Assembly: GCA_947626955.1 (NCBI GenBank)
Contig: CANQUB010000008.1
Coordinates: 1 to 41,598, forward strand
Reading direction: 5' to 3'
DNA length: 41,598 nt
Origin: an uncultured Clostridia bacterium
GTDB taxonomy: Bacteria > Bacillota > Clostridia > Christensenellales > UBA1242
Shown here: positions 25,129 to 35,087 of the stretch, piece by piece
Layout of the letters: every line of letters starts with the position of its first letter
How positions within the stretch are numbered: the stretch's first letter is position 1
Translations under genes and position numbers: made by a program
Notes under the pieces: model-generated
The model's input: the letters and a program-made list of their open reading frames with translations, nothing else
The model's database searches: none
What the model was told of the DNA's origin: nothing

Positions 25129-25638
25129 CTATACCAACTCAATGACAGCCATTTGTGCTCCATCCCCACGCCTTAAACCGGTCTTGATGATGCGGGTGTA
25201 TCCGCCGCCCTTGCCGTTTTCTTCGGCACGTTGAGCGTACTTTGGAGCATAGTCCTCAAATAACTTCTCAATTAGTGGGTGCTTGATGTCACCCTTTCTT
25301 GCTTTGAAGGCTTGCTTCTTTTCGCCACGAACTCTTTGTTCTTGTCTGTCCTCAAGAAGGCTCATAAGCTTTCTTCTTGCAGCAAGTTTTTGTCCACCGT
25401 CTTTGGATTGAGAAATTTTCTTCTCTTTGCCCTTTTCGTCTTTAGTAACCTTTTCTTCGGTTACAACGTCTTTGTAGCTTCTAACAGCTAGAGTAATGCA
25501 CTTTTCAGCATATCTAGCAGCTTGCTTTGCACGGTCAAGAGTGGTCTCTACCCTGCCATACCACAAAAGGTCGCTTGCAAGAGAACTGATCATAGCCAAT
25601 CTTTGGTCGGTAGGTCTTGATAATTTTTGCGTATTCAT
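25129..25638 (-). CDS. rplQ: 50S ribosomal protein L17 with basic insertion
   Basis: Binds 23S rRNA near the exit tunnel. 169 residues against about 115-130 usually. The N-terminus differs slightly ([13 protein letters not shown]), [23 protein letters not shown] is typical, and the C-terminus [25 protein letters not shown] is canonical. Residues about 58-83 ([20 protein letters not shown]) and 97-118 are added charged sequence. It is the last gene of the ribosomal cluster, 11 bp after rpoA, followed by hairpin array 2. Confidence 0.95.
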   Translation of the reverse strand: MNTQKLSRPTDQRLAMISSLASDLLWYGRVETTLDRAKQAARYAEKCITLAVRSYKDVVTEEKVTKDEKGKEKKISQSKDGGQKLAARRKLMSLLEDRQEQRVRGEKKQAFKARKGDIKHPLIEKLFEDYAPKYAQRAEENGKGGGYTRIIKTGLRRGDGAQMAVIELV

Positions 25639-25649
25639 AGTTTCTCTCC

Positions 25650-26603
25650 TTATTCTTCCCTTGATTTTAGGCTTAGACCAAGGCTCTCGAGTTTATGAAT
25701 AACCTCGTCAAGCGACTTGCGTCCAAGATTTTTAACTTTGAGCATATCCTCTTCGCTCTTGTGGATAAGGTCTTCAACAGTGTTGATACCTGCTCTCTTT
25801 AGGCAGTTGTATGAACGAACTGACAGGTCCATATCCTCAATGCTCATGATCATGAGCTTGTGCACCTTGTCTTCCTCACGGCTGACAAGTATTGATGTGC
25901 TTTCCATGCTCTCAACAAGCTCAACAAACATATTGAAGTGCTCGTTAAGAAGCTTTGCAGCAAGGCTTACAACTTCTTTTGATGAAGAAGTGCCGTTTGT
26001 GGTAACTTCCAAAACCAGTTTGTCGTAGTCGGTGTTTTGACCAACACGGGTGTTTTCAACCTCATATGACGCACGACGAACAGGAGTGAAGATGCTGTCG
26101 ATGGCGATATAGCCAACTGGAAGGCTTACATCCTTGTTGTGGTCGGCTGAAACATAGCCACGGCCGCAACCCACCATGATCTCCATGTCGAGGTTGCCGT
26201 CCGACTCAAGAGTGCAGATGTACATGTCTGGGTTAAGGACCTTAACCTCGTCATCTTCCTCAATGTCGGCAGCTGTTACAACAGCTGGGCCCTTCTTCTT
26301 AAGATGAAGCACCTTTTTGAAATTGTTATCGTCTTTCAAAACTCTAACAGCCAGGCCCTTCATGTTAAGTACGATTTCGGTGACGTCTTCTTTGCAGCCC
26401 TTAAGTGTGGTAAACTCATGAGCCACGCCCTCAATCTTGATATTTGTGACTGCACTGCCAGGAAGGGCTGAAAGCAACACCCTTCTAAGTGCGTTACCAA
26501 TGGTAACACCAAAGCCTCTCTCAAGTGGCTCTAGGATGAACTTAGAATATGCTCCGCCGTCCTCTTCAACGCATTCAATTCTTGGTTTCTCTATCTCTAA
26601 CAT
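25650..26603 (-). CDS. rpoA: DNA-directed RNA polymerase subunit alpha
   Basis: The 317-residue alpha subunit nucleates RNA polymerase assembly. The N-terminal dimerisation domain (about 1-230) has [26 protein letters not shown]. The C-terminal domain (about 245-317) has [19 protein letters not shown] and [14 protein letters not shown], the helix-hairpin-helix that touches UP elements and activators. That fits the AT-rich UP element upstream of the rpsJ promoter. The position between rpsD and rplQ is canonical. Confidence 0.98.
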   Translation of the reverse strand: MLEIEKPRIECVEEDGGAYSKFILEPLERGFGVTIGNALRRVLLSALPGSAVTNIKIEGVAHEFTTLKGCKEDVTEIVLNMKGLAVRVLKDDNNFKKVLHLKKKGPAVVTAADIEEDDEVKVLNPDMYICTLESDGNLDMEIMVGCGRGYVSADHNKDVSLPVGYIAIDSIFTPVRRASYEVENTRVGQNTDYDKLVLEVTTNGTSSSKEVVSLAAKLLNEHFNMFVELVESMESTSILVSREEDKVHKLMIMSIEDMDLSVRSYNCLKRAGINTVEDLIHKSEEDMLKVKNLGRKSLDEVIHKLESLGLSLKSREE

Positions 26604-26619
26604 TTAACTTTGCCTCCTG

Positions 26620-27240
26620 TTATTTAGAATAAAGCTCGATAATCAAGTGTTCCTCAATGTTGAGGTCGATGTCCTCACGGGCAGGAAGGTTAACAACCTT
26701 GCCGGTAAGCTTTTCTGGGCTAAATTCAAGCCACTTTGGAATAACCACTCTTGTCTCTTTAACAGCCTTGAATGGTGCTTTTTGAGTTTTGTTCTCCTTA
26801 ACAGCAACAACGTCGTTTACCTTTACTGAGTATGAAGGGATGGTAACACGCTTGCCGTTGACGGTGATGTGGCCATGGTTGACAAGTTGTCTTGCAGCAG
26901 CACGGCTAGAAGCAAGGCCCATGCGGTAAACCACGTTGTCTAGTCTTCTCTCAAGAAGGCTTAGCATATTCTCACCAGTTTTACCACGCATTCTTTCAGC
27001 TTCAACATAATACTCATGGAATTGCTTTTCAAGAAGGCCATAAGCTCTCTTGACCTTTTGCTTTTCACGAAGCTGGTTTTGATACTCACTTGGTTTTCTT
27101 CTTGTGTTAGGATGTTGGCCAGGGATACTAGGTCTTCTTTCCATGGCACATTTTTTAGAGAGGCATCTTTCGCCCTTCAAAAAGAGCTTTGCACCCTCTC
27201 TTCTGCATAGTCTGCAGTCTGCATCAGTGTATTTTGCCAT
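26620..27240 (-). CDS. rpsD: 30S ribosomal protein S4 (zinc-type)
   Basis: 206 residues; a primary 16S rRNA binder that starts 30S body assembly. The N-terminus keeps the zinc ligands CRLC and CLSKKC, so it is the C+ form. The S4 RNA-binding domain (residues about 95-160) includes [26 protein letters not shown]. Its place between rpsK and rpoA is the Clostridia arrangement; in B. subtilis rpsD lies elsewhere. Confidence 0.98.
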   Translation of the reverse strand: MAKYTDADCRLCRREGAKLFLKGERCLSKKCAMERRPSIPGQHPNTRRKPSEYQNQLREKQKVKRAYGLLEKQFHEYYVEAERMRGKTGENMLSLLERRLDNVVYRMGLASSRAAARQLVNHGHITVNGKRVTIPSYSVKVNDVVAVKENKTQKAPFKAVKETRVVIPKWLEFSPEKLTGKVVNLPAREDIDLNIEEHLIIELYSK

Positions 27241-27253
27241 TTTCTATCTCCTT

Positions 27254-27649
27254 TTAAATCCTTCTTCTCTTTGGTGGACGGCATCCGTTGTGCGCTATAG
27301 GCGAAACATCACGGATGAGAGTTACTTCAAGGTCGGCCGATGCAAGAGAACGAATTGCTGACTCTCTTCCATTGCCTGGGCCCTTAACATACACCTCGAC
27401 AGATTTTAGGCCATACTCTTTGGCCTTTTTAGCTGCTCTTTCTGCAGCTTGTCCGGCTGCAAAAGGAGTGCTTTTACGGTTACCCTTAAAGCCGAGCTCA
27501 CCTGAGCTGCACGAAGCAAGAGTGTTGCCTTGTGTGTCGGTTATGGTAACAATTGTGTTGTTAAAGGAAGATTGAACATGGACAACACCTTTATCAACAT
27601 TGGTGGTAATTTTACGTTTCTTTGTTGTAGATTTCTTTGCTGTAGCCAT
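27254..27649 (-). CDS. rpsK: 30S ribosomal protein S11
   Basis: 131 residues on the 30S platform near the E site. Typical segments are [43 protein letters not shown] and the Arg-rich end [11 protein letters not shown]. It lies between rpsM and rpsD with short spacers. Confidence 0.98.
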   Translation of the reverse strand: MATAKKSTTKKRKITTNVDKGVVHVQSSFNNTIVTITDTQGNTLASCSSGELGFKGNRKSTPFAAGQAAERAAKKAKEYGLKSVEVYVKGPGNGRESAIRSLASADLEVTLIRDVSPIAHNGCRPPKRRRI

Positions 27650-27660
27650 TTATACTCTCC

Positions 27661-28029
27661 TTATTTCTTCTTGATCGAACTTGAAATTCTAGGGCCTTTA
27701 CGTGTCCTAGCGTTCGAGCGGGTCGACTGCCCACGAACAGGTAGACCTTTTCTGTGTCTAACCCCTCTATACGAGCCTATCTCTTGAAGAGCCTTGATGT
27801 TCATTGCAACTTCTCTCTTCTTGTCACCTTCAACAGATAGATTCTTGTCCATGTAATCACGGATTTTACCAATCTCAGCTTCGGTTAAGTCTTTAACGCG
27901 TGTGTCTGGATTGATCTTGGTTGCAGACAAAATTTTGTTTGCAGTAACCCTACCTACTCCGTAAATATAGGTAAGCCCAATTTCTACTCTCTTATCGTTT
28001 GGTAAGTCTACACCAGCAATACGAGCCAT
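27661..28029 (-). CDS. rpsM: 30S ribosomal protein S13
   Basis: 122 residues in the 30S head, contacting L5 and the P-site t[29 protein letters not shown] is canonical, as is [20 protein letters not shown] near the C-terminus. A strong GGAGGA ribosome site precedes the ATG after a 110-nt structured spacer. Confidence 0.98.
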   Translation of the reverse strand: MARIAGVDLPNDKRVEIGLTYIYGVGRVTANKILSATKINPDTRVKDLTEAEIGKIRDYMDKNLSVEGDKKREVAMNIKALQEIGSYRGVRHRKGLPVRGQSTRSNARTRKGPRISSSIKKK

Positions 28030-28139
28030 TTTTTTCCTCCAAAATAGAATTTTTTGTTTTTTTGTGGCACTGCCACTATATCTTTTCGCACGAGGTAGAT
28101 TTCTCTATGCCGCTCCACGTGCGGTTATTTTTAAGTTCA
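28030..28139 (-). other. Structured spacer between rpmJ and rpsM
   Basis: This 110-nt gap is long for the cluster. On the transcript CGCACG pairs with CGTGCG (28118-28123 with 28087-28092), and a compact hairpin GTGGCA/TGCCAC follows (28064-28076). No T-tract follows the hairpin. It may hold a translational control site for the downstream genes; there is no direct evidence. Confidence 0.4.
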
Positions 28140-28253
28140 TTAACCCTGAACTTGTTTGTGCTTAGGGTTCTTGCAAATAACTCTGACTTTGCCTTCTCTT
28201 CTAATAACTTTGCAGTTTTCGCAGATTGGCTTAACACTTGCTCTAACTTTCAT
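28140..28253 (-). CDS. rpmJ: 50S ribosomal protein L36
   Basis: A 37-residue protein, [20 protein letters not shown] then [17 protein letters not shown]. The zinc ligands C11, C14 and C27 with H32 make it the C+ form. AAGGAGAT precedes the ATG. Its place between infA and rpsM is the usual one. Confidence 0.97.
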   Translation of the reverse strand: MKVRASVKPICENCKVIRREGKVRVICKNPKHKQVQG

Positions 28254-28278
28254 TTTTCTTATCTCCTTAAAGTTTTTT

Positions 28279-28497
28279 CTACTTGCTTCGCCAAATAATT
28301 CGACCTTTGCTTAAATCGTATGGACTCATTTCAAGCTTGACTGTGTCCCCTTCGTAAATATGGATGAAATTCTTCCATAACTTACCCGAAAGATAGGCTG
28401 TTACAATGTGCCCGCCGGCTATTTGCACTTTAAATGTTGCACCCGGCATGGCCTCAACCACTGTTCCTTCGGTTACAATTACATCATCTTTACTCAA
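28279..28497 (-). CDS. infA: Translation initiation factor IF-1
   Basis: 72 residues forming one S1/OB-fold domain that sits in the 30S A site during initiation. [17 protein letters not shown] and the C-terminal [18 protein letters not shown] are canonical. It lies between map and rpmJ. Confidence 0.98.
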   Translation of the reverse strand: MSKDDVIVTEGTVVEAMPGATFKVQIAGGHIVTAYLSGKLWKNFIHIYEGDTVKLEMSPYDLSKGRIIWRSK

Positions 28498-28512
28498 TGT
28501 CTTATCTCCATT

Positions 28513-29259
28513 TTAATCTATTTTTGTTAAGATTTCAACCCCATCTGAGCAAATTAAGACGGTGTTTTCGTAGTGTGCACTAGGTTGACCGTCTACAGTT
28601 CGAGCGTCCCAACCTCTTAACTTCAGTTCGTATGAGCCCATATTGATCATCGGTTCGATGGCAATAGTCATACCTGCTTTTAAGCGTATTCCGCTACCTT
28701 CGATGCCGTAGTTTGGCACTTCGGGGTCTTCATGCATTTGCTTTCCAATCCCGTGACCTACCATAACCCGTACAACTGAGTAGCCATGTTTTTCGGCGTG
28801 GCGTTGGACTCTCGCCCCAATGTCGCCCAGCCGACTGCCGTCTTTTAGGCCCTTTATGGCCTCAAAGAAGCATTCTTTTGTCACTTCAACTAGTTTTTTC
28901 TTTTCCTCGCTGACCTCTCCAACCAGGAAAGTGCGAGCTGCATCGCCGTGGTAACCATCTTTGTACGCCCCAACGTCGATGCCAATTATTTGCCCCTCTT
29001 GAAGGATTATATCCTTCTTTGGTATCCCGTGAACCACCACGTCATCAATGGATGCACAGATGGATGCGGGAAAGCCATGATAGTGCAAGAATGAGGGTTT
29101 TGCACCTTGGCTTATGATATAGTCATGAGCGATTCGGTCAAGCTCCAGAGTGCTGATACCCGGTCTAATGTATTTTTCGACCTCTCTCAGCGCTCCGGCA
29201 GTTATCCTGCCCGCCTCCCTCATTTTTTCGATTTGCTCGGGAGTTTTGACTGTTATCAT
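28513..29259 (-). CDS. map: Methionine aminopeptidase, type I
   Basis: 248 residues; removes the initiator methionine from new proteins. The five metal ligands are recognisable: Asp in GIDVGAYKDG, Asp in GDAARTF, His in VGHGIG, Glu in AIEPM and Glu in HYENT. No N-terminal SH3 or zinc extension is present. The ATG overlaps the adk stop by 4 nt (ATGA), so the two are translationally coupled. Confidence 0.97.
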   Translation of the reverse strand: MITVKTPEQIEKMREAGRITAGALREVEKYIRPGISTLELDRIAHDYIISQGAKPSFLHYHGFPASICASIDDVVVHGIPKKDIILQEGQIIGIDVGAYKDGYHGDAARTFLVGEVSEEKKKLVEVTKECFFEAIKGLKDGSRLGDIGARVQRHAEKHGYSVVRVMVGHGIGKQMHEDPEVPNYGIEGSGIRLKAGMTIAIEPMINMGSYELKLRGWDARTVDGQPSAHYENTVLICSDGVEILTKID

Positions 29260-29873
29260 TTCAACATCTCCAAAGCCATTTTTAAAGTCTCATCTTTGTC
29301 CTCAGGACATTTCAAAGTCTTTAATATCTTTTTGTTTTGGTAATACTCAATCAGCGGTTTGGTCTGCTCGGTGAAGGTGTCAAAACGCTTGGCAACTGTT
29401 GCAGGATTGTCGTCGTCACGAGTGTACCACTCGCCACCACAATCGCAAGTTTTGCCCACTCCTTTCCAGGCTACATTGGCCACCTTGCCACATTTGCAAC
29501 AGGTTATTCGCCCACCGATTCGCTTTACAATGACATCTTTGTCGACATCAAGGTAGAGACAGGTGTCAATTTTGACCATTTTATCAAGAAGTTCGGCTTG
29601 CTCGATGGTTCTTGGAAAGCCATCTAGAATGTAGCCGTTTTTGGTATCCTTCTCGTTTAGCCTCTTTTTTAGCATTTCAAGCACAATGGTGGTTGGAACC
29701 AGCTTGCCTTCGTCCATATATGTCTTGGCCTGCAGCCCTTCCTTTGTGCCTTCTTTTATGGCATTTCTCAGTAAATCGCCAGTGGATATGCTTGGAATTT
29801 TAAGGTTTTCAACCAGCCCAGCGGCCAGCGTTCCCTTTCCCGATCCAGGAGCTCCCAACAATACTAATTTCAT
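29256..29873 (-). CDS. adk: Adenylate kinase, zinc-lid type
   Basis: 205 residues; ATP + AMP to 2 ADP. The P-loop GAPGSGKGT is at about residues 7-15, followed by STGDLLR, the DGFPRT motif and the lid. The lid carries cysteines (TCCKCGK and TCDCGG) that bind zinc as in other Gram-positive enzymes. The ATG at 29873 follows GAGGTG; an upstream in-frame extension runs into the intergenic palindrome and was rejected. Confidence 0.97.
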   Translation of the reverse strand: MKLVLLGAPGSGKGTLAAGLVENLKIPSISTGDLLRNAIKEGTKEGLQAKTYMDEGKLVPTTIVLEMLKKRLNEKDTKNGYILDGFPRTIEQAELLDKMVKIDTCLYLDVDKDVIVKRIGGRITCCKCGKVANVAWKGVGKTCDCGGEWYTRDDDNPATVAKRFDTFTEQTKPLIEYYQNKKILKTLKCPEDKDETLKMALEMLK

Positions 29874-29897
29874 ATACACCTCATAAATTTGGCTTTC

Positions 29898-29919
29898 CCT
29901 CAAGGCCTAGGCCTTGAGG
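29898..29919. repeat. Perfect 22-bp palindrome between secY and adk
   Basis: Arms CCTCAAGGCC and GGCCTTGAGG flank a central TA with no mismatch. In RNA it folds to a GC-rich hairpin with a CUAG loop. There is no T-tract, so it is not a normal terminator; an mRNA processing or stability site inside the operon is possible. Confidence 0.8.
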
Positions 29920-29926
29920 AGAAAAG

Positions 29927-31234
29927 CTATAGAATGTTCTTATGTCTCTTCATCATCAGCTGTGCTTCTAGCTGAGTGTTAAACTCAATGGCAACGCTGA
30001 CAACGATTAGCATACCAGTTGCAGTAAAGGCGTTTATAAGCCCTAGCGAGCCGCCCGCAACATATCTAAACACGATGGATGGCACAATGGCAATGAATGC
30101 AAGGAAGATTGCGCCAAACAGGGTGATTCTCTTTGAAACCCTGGTTAGATAGTCGGTGGTTGGCTTTCCAGGACGAATACCTGGGATAAAGCCGCCTTGC
30201 TGCTGGATGTTTTGGCTGACATCGGCAGGATTGAATTGAATTTGTGCATAGAAGTAGGTGAAGAACAATATCAACAAACCTACAAGTATACTATAGATAA
30301 CTCCGCCCGCACCGATATAGTCATAGTAGAATTTAGCGAACCAACCACTATCCCTTGTCAGTCCTGCAAGCTGCATGATGATGTTAGGGAAAGTTATGAT
30401 GGCTGTTGCGAAGATGATTGGAAGAACGCCGCTCGCATTAACTTTGAGTGGGATATATGATGATTGACCACCATACATCTTTCTTCCCTTAACCTGCTTT
30501 GCATATTGCACAGGAATCTTTCTTTCGGCCATATCTACAAATACGATAAGTGCAAACACAACAAATGCCATTGCTAAAAAGCCAAGTAGCTCCCACAAGG
30601 AGTTTAGATCACCCTTGAAGATGTTGCCAATTGATGTGGCAACCGATAGTGCAGATGTTGCGATGATACCAATGAAGATTATGAGCGAAAGTCCGTTGCC
30701 CACGCCCTGCTCGGTGATGAGGTCACCCAGCCACATGGTTATGCATGTTCCGGCAATCATTACCACTATAACAAAGATTGCAACCAGCCACTTTAGGTTC
30801 TCGCCAAAGATTGGGGCTATTGAATCCATGCCGAAGCCTAGAACAATACCAATACCTTGGGCGATAGCCAAAACTAGCGCAACAATTTTTGTTATGAGGT
30901 TAATTTTTTGACGGCCGTCATCGCCCTGTTTGCTCAGCCTTTCGAGTGCTGGAATACCAACAGTCAAAAGTTGCACGATGATTGATGCGTTAATATAAGG
31001 TGTAACACCGAGGGCGAAGAACGCACCATTGGCAAGTGCACTACCTGTAACAGCGTTTAGCAGGGTCAAAATCCCTGTTCCCCCGGCTTCGACGGCACTT
31101 TTGTACACGTCGGGCAAAATTCCGGGGATTGGTAGATAGCAGCCAAGGCGATATACCAAAAGAAGCAATAGTGTTATCCAAATCTTCTTTCGTATGTCAC
31201 GATTCTTAAAAGCTTCACCTAGTGTTTTAAACAT
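29927..31234 (-). CDS. secY: Protein translocase subunit SecY
   Basis: 435 residues and ten transmembrane helices, forming the SecYEG channel used with SecA. Typical are IPGILP near residue 37, FFALGVTPYINASIIVQLL in helix 2, MAERKIPVQYAKQ in the long cytoplasmic loop, and FNPADVSQNIQQQGGFIPGIRPG before helix 9. The ATG overlaps the rplO stop by 1 nt (TAATG), with its ribosome site inside rplO. Confidence 0.98.
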   Translation of the reverse strand: MFKTLGEAFKNRDIRKKIWITLLLLLVYRLGCYLPIPGILPDVYKSAVEAGGTGILTLLNAVTGSALANGAFFALGVTPYINASIIVQLLTVGIPALERLSKQGDDGRQKINLITKIVALVLAIAQGIGIVLGFGMDSIAPIFGENLKWLVAIFVIVVMIAGTCITMWLGDLITEQGVGNGLSLIIFIGIIATSALSVATSIGNIFKGDLNSLWELLGFLAMAFVVFALIVFVDMAERKIPVQYAKQVKGRKMYGGQSSYIPLKVNASGVLPIIFATAIITFPNIIMQLAGLTRDSGWFAKFYYDYIGAGGVIYSILVGLLILFFTYFYAQIQFNPADVSQNIQQQGGFIPGIRPGKPTTDYLTRVSKRITLFGAIFLAFIAIVPSIVFRYVAGGSLGLINAFTATGMLIVVSVAIEFNTQLEAQLMMKRHKNIL

Positions 31235-31677
31235 TATAGCACCTCAACAGTTCCGCCGGCCTTGGTTATTTTTTCAACCGCACCTTTGGTGAATTTGTTT
31301 GCCTTTACAGTTAAAGGCTTTGTCAGGTTTCCGTTGCCAAGCACCTTGAGGCCATAAGGCTCAATCTTTGCAACAAGGCCGGTTGCCTTAAGCATTTCGG
31401 CGGTTACAACGGTGTTTTCAGCAAACCTGTCTAGATCACTGACATTGATTGTTGTGTACTCTTTTTTGAAGATGTTTGTCCAGCCACGCTTTGGAAGTTG
31501 ACGAATAAGTGGCATTTGTCCACCTTCGAATCCAGGACGAACTCCACCGCCCGAACGAGCGTTTTGTCCTTTGTGACCCTTACCGGCAGTTTTACCTGTT
31601 CCCGACCCAATTCCACGGCCAAGTCTCTTGGTTGGACGGGTTGAGTTAGGTGCTGGAGAAAGTTCATGAAGTTTCAT
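31234..31677 (-). CDS. rplO: 50S ribosomal protein L15
   Basis: 147 residues. The N-terminus [20 protein letters not shown] and the Gly-rich segment [20 protein letters not shown] are typical of this late assembly protein. The last codons carry the ribosome site of secY. Confidence 0.98.
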   Translation of the reverse strand: MKLHELSPAPNSTRPTKRLGRGIGSGTGKTAGKGHKGQNARSGGGVRPGFEGGQMPLIRQLPKRGWTNIFKKEYTTINVSDLDRFAENTVVTAEMLKATGLVAKIEPYGLKVLGNGNLTKPLTVKANKFTKGAVEKITKAGGTVEVL

Positions 31678-31678
31678 A

Positions 31679-32314
31679 TTAGTTCTCCTTCACGCTGACA
31701 AGATGCTTAACCACGAAGATCATGCCTCTTATCTGTGCGTTGTCTGGTTTTTGGCTCTCATCGCCAAGCTTTTTAAGGCCAAGGGCAAGAAGAGTTCTCT
31801 TTTGCTTAACAAGCCTTCCGTTTGGACTCTTTACAAGCTTTACTGTCAAAGTCTTTTCAGCTTTGGCCTTGCTCTTTGGCTCAGCCTTAACGGCTGCAGG
31901 TGCTACAGGAGCTGCAGCTACTTCTTCAACCTTTACAGCTTTTGCATTAGCTTTGGCTGCAGTTTTGGCAGCTGGAGCTTTTGCAGTTGCTGTTTTTGCT
32001 GGAGCTTTAGCAACAGTTGTCTTAGCAGTTGTGGCCTTGGCTGCAGTAGTTTTTGCAGGAGCTTTAGCAGCAGTTGCCTTAGCAGTTGTAGCCTTGGCTG
32101 CAGTTGTCTTTGCAGGAGCTTTAGCAGCGGTTGCCTTGGCAGCTGGAGCTGTTTTAGCAGCGGTTGCCTTTGTGGTAGCTACCTTAGCGGCTGCGGTCTT
32201 TGTTGTAGCGGCCTTAGCTGTTGTAGCTTTGGCTGCAGGAGCCTTTGCGGTGGCTGTTTTTGTTGTGGTTTTTGGAGCAGCCTTTGCTGTTGTTGTCTTT
32301 TTTGTCTCTGCCAT
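31679..32314 (-). CDS. rpmD: 50S ribosomal protein L30 with a 150-residue Lys/Ala/Thr-rich N-terminal extension
   Basis: The L30 domain is only residues about 155-209 ([20 protein letters not shown], then [20 protein letters not shown]). Residues 1-150 are low-complexity Lys/Ala/Thr/Pro sequence with a 19-residue period ([15 protein letters not shown]...), like histone H1 tails. Typical bacterial L30 is about 60 residues. The ATG at 32314 with an upstream GAGGAG site and the in-frame run make the extension part of the protein. The position between rpsE and rplO confirms L30. The tail may bind rRNA or polyanions, by composition only. Confidence 0.93.
   Translation of the reverse strand: MAETKKTTTAKAAPKTTTKTATAKAPAAKATTAKAATTKTAAAKVATTKATAAKTAPAAKATAAKAPAKTTAAKATTAKATAAKAPAKTTAAKATTAKTTVAKAPAKTATAKAPAAKTAAKANAKAVKVEEVAAAPVAPAAVKAEPKSKAKAEKTLTVKLVKSPNGRLVKQKRTLLALGLKKLGDESQKPDNAQIRGMIFVVKHLVSVKEN
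31998..32168. repeat. 57-bp tandem repeat inside rpmD
   Basis: Copies start at 31998, 32055 and 32112 (GCWGGAGCTTTAGCA at each start). The first two are close; the third decays in its second half. Each encodes 19 residues of the Lys/Ala tail, so the tail length probably varies by repeat slippage. Confidence 0.85.
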
Positions 32315-32327
32315 TTTTTGCTCCTCC

Positions 32328-32945
32328 TTACCTTATTTCCTCGACACTCTTACCTCTAAGAGCGGCGATTTTTTCTGCACTTCGTAGCTTCATAAGCCCA
32401 TCAAATGTAGCTTTAACGCTGTTTACTGGGTTGTTTGAGCCATAAAGTTTTGCTGTAATATCCTTAATTCCGGCAAGTTCGACAACATCACGAACTTTAC
32501 CACCGGCGATGACACCGGTACCTTCGGTTGCAGGCATCAAAAGCACTTTTGTGGTTTCGAACTGTCCAACAACTTCATGTGGAATGGTAGTTCCAAAGAT
32601 ATCGACGTTTACCATGTGACGCTTTGCATCAACGCTGGCCTTTTCGATAGCCAAGGTAACTTCGGTGGCCTTGCCCATTCCAACGCCCACTCTACCGTTG
32701 CGGTCGCCCGCTACGACAATGGCGTTGAAACGCATTTTACGTCCACCTTTAACGGTTTTAGAAATACGGTTAACATTAACCATTTTCTTGTCGATGCCGT
32801 CGCTGACTTTTTCTTGACGGCCTTCACGCTTACCTCTAGAAGGCTTAGAGCCTTGCCTGTTATTGAATTTTCTTTCATTTGGCTTTGCTGGTGCCTCGGC
32901 TGGGGTTTCAGCCTCAACACTTGCCACGATAATTTCTTCTGCCAT
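32328..32945 (-). CDS. rpsE: 30S ribosomal protein S5
   Basis: 205 residues. The double-stranded-RNA-like domain starts near residue 50 ([20 protein letters not shown]) and is followed by [20 protein letters not shown]. Residues 1-50 are a charged extension ([19 protein letters not shown]) longer than usual. S5 takes part in translational fidelity and mRNA entry. Confidence 0.97.
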   Translation of the reverse strand: MAEEIIVASVEAETPAEAPAKPNERKFNNRQGSKPSRGKREGRQEKVSDGIDKKMVNVNRISKTVKGGRKMRFNAIVVAGDRNGRVGVGMGKATEVTLAIEKASVDAKRHMVNVDIFGTTIPHEVVGQFETTKVLLMPATEGTGVIAGGKVRDVVELAGIKDITAKLYGSNNPVNSVKATFDGLMKLRSAEKIAALRGKSVEEIR

Positions 32946-32956
32946 ACTCTATCCTC

Positions 32957-33325
32957 CTAAAACTCCAAGCCTGCTTTTCTAGCACCTTCGGCTAGGCTTT
33001 CAACACGTCCGGTATAGATATATCCGCCACGGTCGAAGACAACCTCTTTGATGCCAGCTTTAACAGCTTTTTTACCAACAGCCTCACCTACGACAAAGGC
33101 TTGCTCTTTCTTGTTCTTACCCTCAAGCTTAGAAGCTAGGGTCTTGTCAAGCGAGCTTGCAGAGCAGAGAGTCTTGCCTGCGTTATCATCGATAACTTGG
33201 GCGTAAATGTGTGAAGTTGAACGATAAACGTTTAATCTTGGTCTCTCGCTGGTTCCAGCAAGAGTGTTTCTTATGCGGTCATGCTTAGCTTTTCTAACTT
33301 TGTTTTTATCTTCTCTCTTAAACAT
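32957..33325 (-). CDS. rplR: 50S ribosomal protein L18
   Basis: 122 residues; binds 5S rRNA with L5. [20 protein letters not shown] and the end [20 protein letters not shown] are canonical. It lies between rplF and rpsE with short spacers. Confidence 0.98.
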   Translation of the reverse strand: MFKREDKNKVRKAKHDRIRNTLAGTSERPRLNVYRSTSHIYAQVIDDNAGKTLCSASSLDKTLASKLEGKNKKEQAFVVGEAVGKKAVKAGIKEVVFDRGGYIYTGRVESLAEGARKAGLEF

Positions 33326-33336
33326 TTTACCTCTCC

Positions 33337-33900
33337 TTATTTCTTCTTAGCGCCTTTCTTTATTTCCTTACGACGGACAACTTCATTGGTGTAGTGAATT
33401 CCATATCCGTGATAAGGCTCAACAGGCTTTAGTGCCTTGATATCGGCTGCGAACTGACCAACTCTTTCCTTGTCGATGCCGGCAACAACAATGTCGGTAG
33501 CGTTTGGAACGGTTACGGTCAACCCCTCAGGGATGGTCACAACCACTGGGTGCGAAAGCCCAAGGTTCATAGTGAGCTTGTTTCCAGACACTTGAAGCTT
33601 GTAACCAACGCCGGCCACGGTAAGTGACTTTGTAAAGCCTTCGGTAACACCCTTTACCATGTTGGCAAGTAGTGCCCTATAAAGGCCGTGTTTTGCTTTA
33701 ACTTCTTGCATATCGTTTGCCCTTGTTAAAATAACTGCTGGCTTGCCATTGTGCTCGCCACGAGTTAAAGAAATGCAAGATGTATCAAATTGTTGACGAA
33801 GAGTACCCTTTGGACCAGTAACTACCAAATAACCATCGGTGGTTTGGTCAACGGTGACGCCTCCAGGAAGCTCGACAGGAGCTCTACCAATACGACTCAT
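33337..33900 (-). CDS. rplF: 50S ribosomal protein L6
   Basis: 187 residues with two related L6 domains. [30 protein letters not shown] and the C-terminal [30 protein letters not shown] are recognisable. L6 sits near the factor-binding site. Confidence 0.98.
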   Translation of the reverse strand: MSRIGRAPVELPGGVTVDQTTDGYLVVTGPKGTLRQQFDTSCISLTRGEHNGKPAVILTRANDMQEVKAKHGLYRALLANMVKGVTEGFTKSLTVAGVGYKLQVSGNKLTMNLGLSHPVVVTIPEGLTVTVPNATDIVVAGIDKERVGQFAADIKALKPVEPYHGYGIHYTNEVVRRKEIKKGAKKK

Positions 33901-33912
33901 AACTCTTCCTCC

Positions 33913-34308
33913 TTACCAGATGTAGGCAAGCACTTCGCCGCCAACACCAAGTTTTCTAGCATTTTTATCGGTCATGACACCTTTAGATGTCGAAACGATG
34001 GCAATGCCAAGCCCACCAAGCACCTTAGGGAGCTCGTCTGCACTTGCATAGATTCTCAGGCCGGGCTTAGAGATTCTCTTAAGACCGGTGATAACCTTTT
34101 CTCCCTTAGGGCCGTATTTAAGTTTAACAACGATATTCGTAAATTTGCCGTCATTAACTTCTTCGAAAGAGGAAATGTAACCCTCATCAAACAAGATTTG
34201 AGCGATGTCTTTCTTCATCTTAGAAGCCTCAAAAGATACGGTATCTTTTTTAGTAACTTGGGCGTTACGAATTCTTGTTAGCATATCTGCTATTGGATCT
34301 GTAGTCAT
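33913..34308 (-). CDS. rpsH: 30S ribosomal protein S8
   Basis: 131 residues; binds the central domain of 16S r[17 protein letters not shown] and the C-terminal [26 protein letters not shown] are canonical. Confidence 0.98.
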   Translation of the reverse strand: MTTDPIADMLTRIRNAQVTKKDTVSFEASKMKKDIAQILFDEGYISSFEEVNDGKFTNIVVKLKYGPKGEKVITGLKRISKPGLRIYASADELPKVLGGLGIAIVSTSKGVMTDKNARKLGVGGEVLAYIW

Positions 34309-34323
34309 TTTTATTTCCCCCCT

Positions 34324-34509
34324 TTACCAACTAGACTTCTTAACACCTGGGATTTGTCCCTTGTATGCTAGCTCTCTGAAGCAAATTCTGCAAATTCCGT
34401 ACTTTTTGAGCACTGAATGAGGTCTGCCACAGATAGAGCAACGGGTGTACTCTCTTGTTGAATATTTTTGTGGTTTTTGTTGTTTGTTTATCATTGATTT
34501 CTTAGCCAT
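34324..34509 (-). CDS. rpsN: 30S ribosomal protein S14, type Z
   Basis: 61 residues with the zinc ligands C24, C27, C40 and C43 (CSIC and CRIC). This is the short zinc form found in Gram-positives. It lies between rplE and rpsH, the usual slot. Confidence 0.98.
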   Translation of the reverse strand: MAKKSMINKQQKPQKYSTREYTRCSICGRPHSVLKKYGICRICFRELAYKGQIPGVKKSSW

Positions 34510-34523
34510 ATCTTTCTCCTTAA

Positions 34524-35084
34524 TTATGCCTTAAATGGCATCCCCATGAGTTTTAGAAGGCTTCTTGCTTCGTCATCGGTCTTAGCCGTGGTGACAAAGC
34601 AAATGTCAAAGCCACGAATCTTCTCGATCTTGTCGTATACAATTTCAGGGAAGATAAGCTGCTCACGTACGCCATAAGCATAGTTTCCTCTTCCATCGAA
34701 AGAATTTGGATTGAGGCCTCTAAAGTCACGCACTCTTGGAAGGGCGATTGCAAGGAATTTGTCCATAAATTCGTACATCCTCTTTCCACGAAGGGTAACT
34801 TTTGCGCCTACTTTCATGTTTTGACGAACTTTGAAGTTCGCAACGCTCTTTTTGGCCTGTGTTACAAGTGGCTTTTGGCCAGCAATTGCAGCAAGCTCAT
34901 CAACAGCGAGGTTGAAACTCTTTGAGTTGTCTTTAACATCGCCAAGTCCCATGTTAAGAACAATTTTGTCTAGTTTTGGAACTTCGTTGATGTTCTTGTA
35001 TCCATACTCTTTTACAAGTGCAGGAACAACTTCGGTAAGATACTTATCTTTAAGTCTTATACCTGTCAACTTTTGTTTTGCCAT
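34524..35084 (-). CDS. rplE: 50S ribosomal protein L5
   Basis: 186 residues; binds 5S rRNA and contacts S13 across the subunits. [38 protein letters not shown] and the end [12 protein letters not shown] are typical. Confidence 0.98.
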   Translation of the reverse strand: MAKQKLTGIRLKDKYLTEVVPALVKEYGYKNINEVPKLDKIVLNMGLGDVKDNSKSFNLAVDELAAIAGQKPLVTQAKKSVANFKVRQNMKVGAKVTLRGKRMYEFMDKFLAIALPRVRDFRGLNPNSFDGRGNYAYGVREQLIFPEIVYDKIEKIRGFDICFVTTAKTDDEARSLLKLMGMPFKA

Positions 35085-35087
35085 ACC

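Noticed and set aside
31703..32387. Two long open frames antisense to rpmD/rpsE
   Set aside because: Both are shadows of the Lys/Ala repeat, giving Ala/Val-rich or Cys/Ser/Leu-rich low-complexity products without family resemblance.
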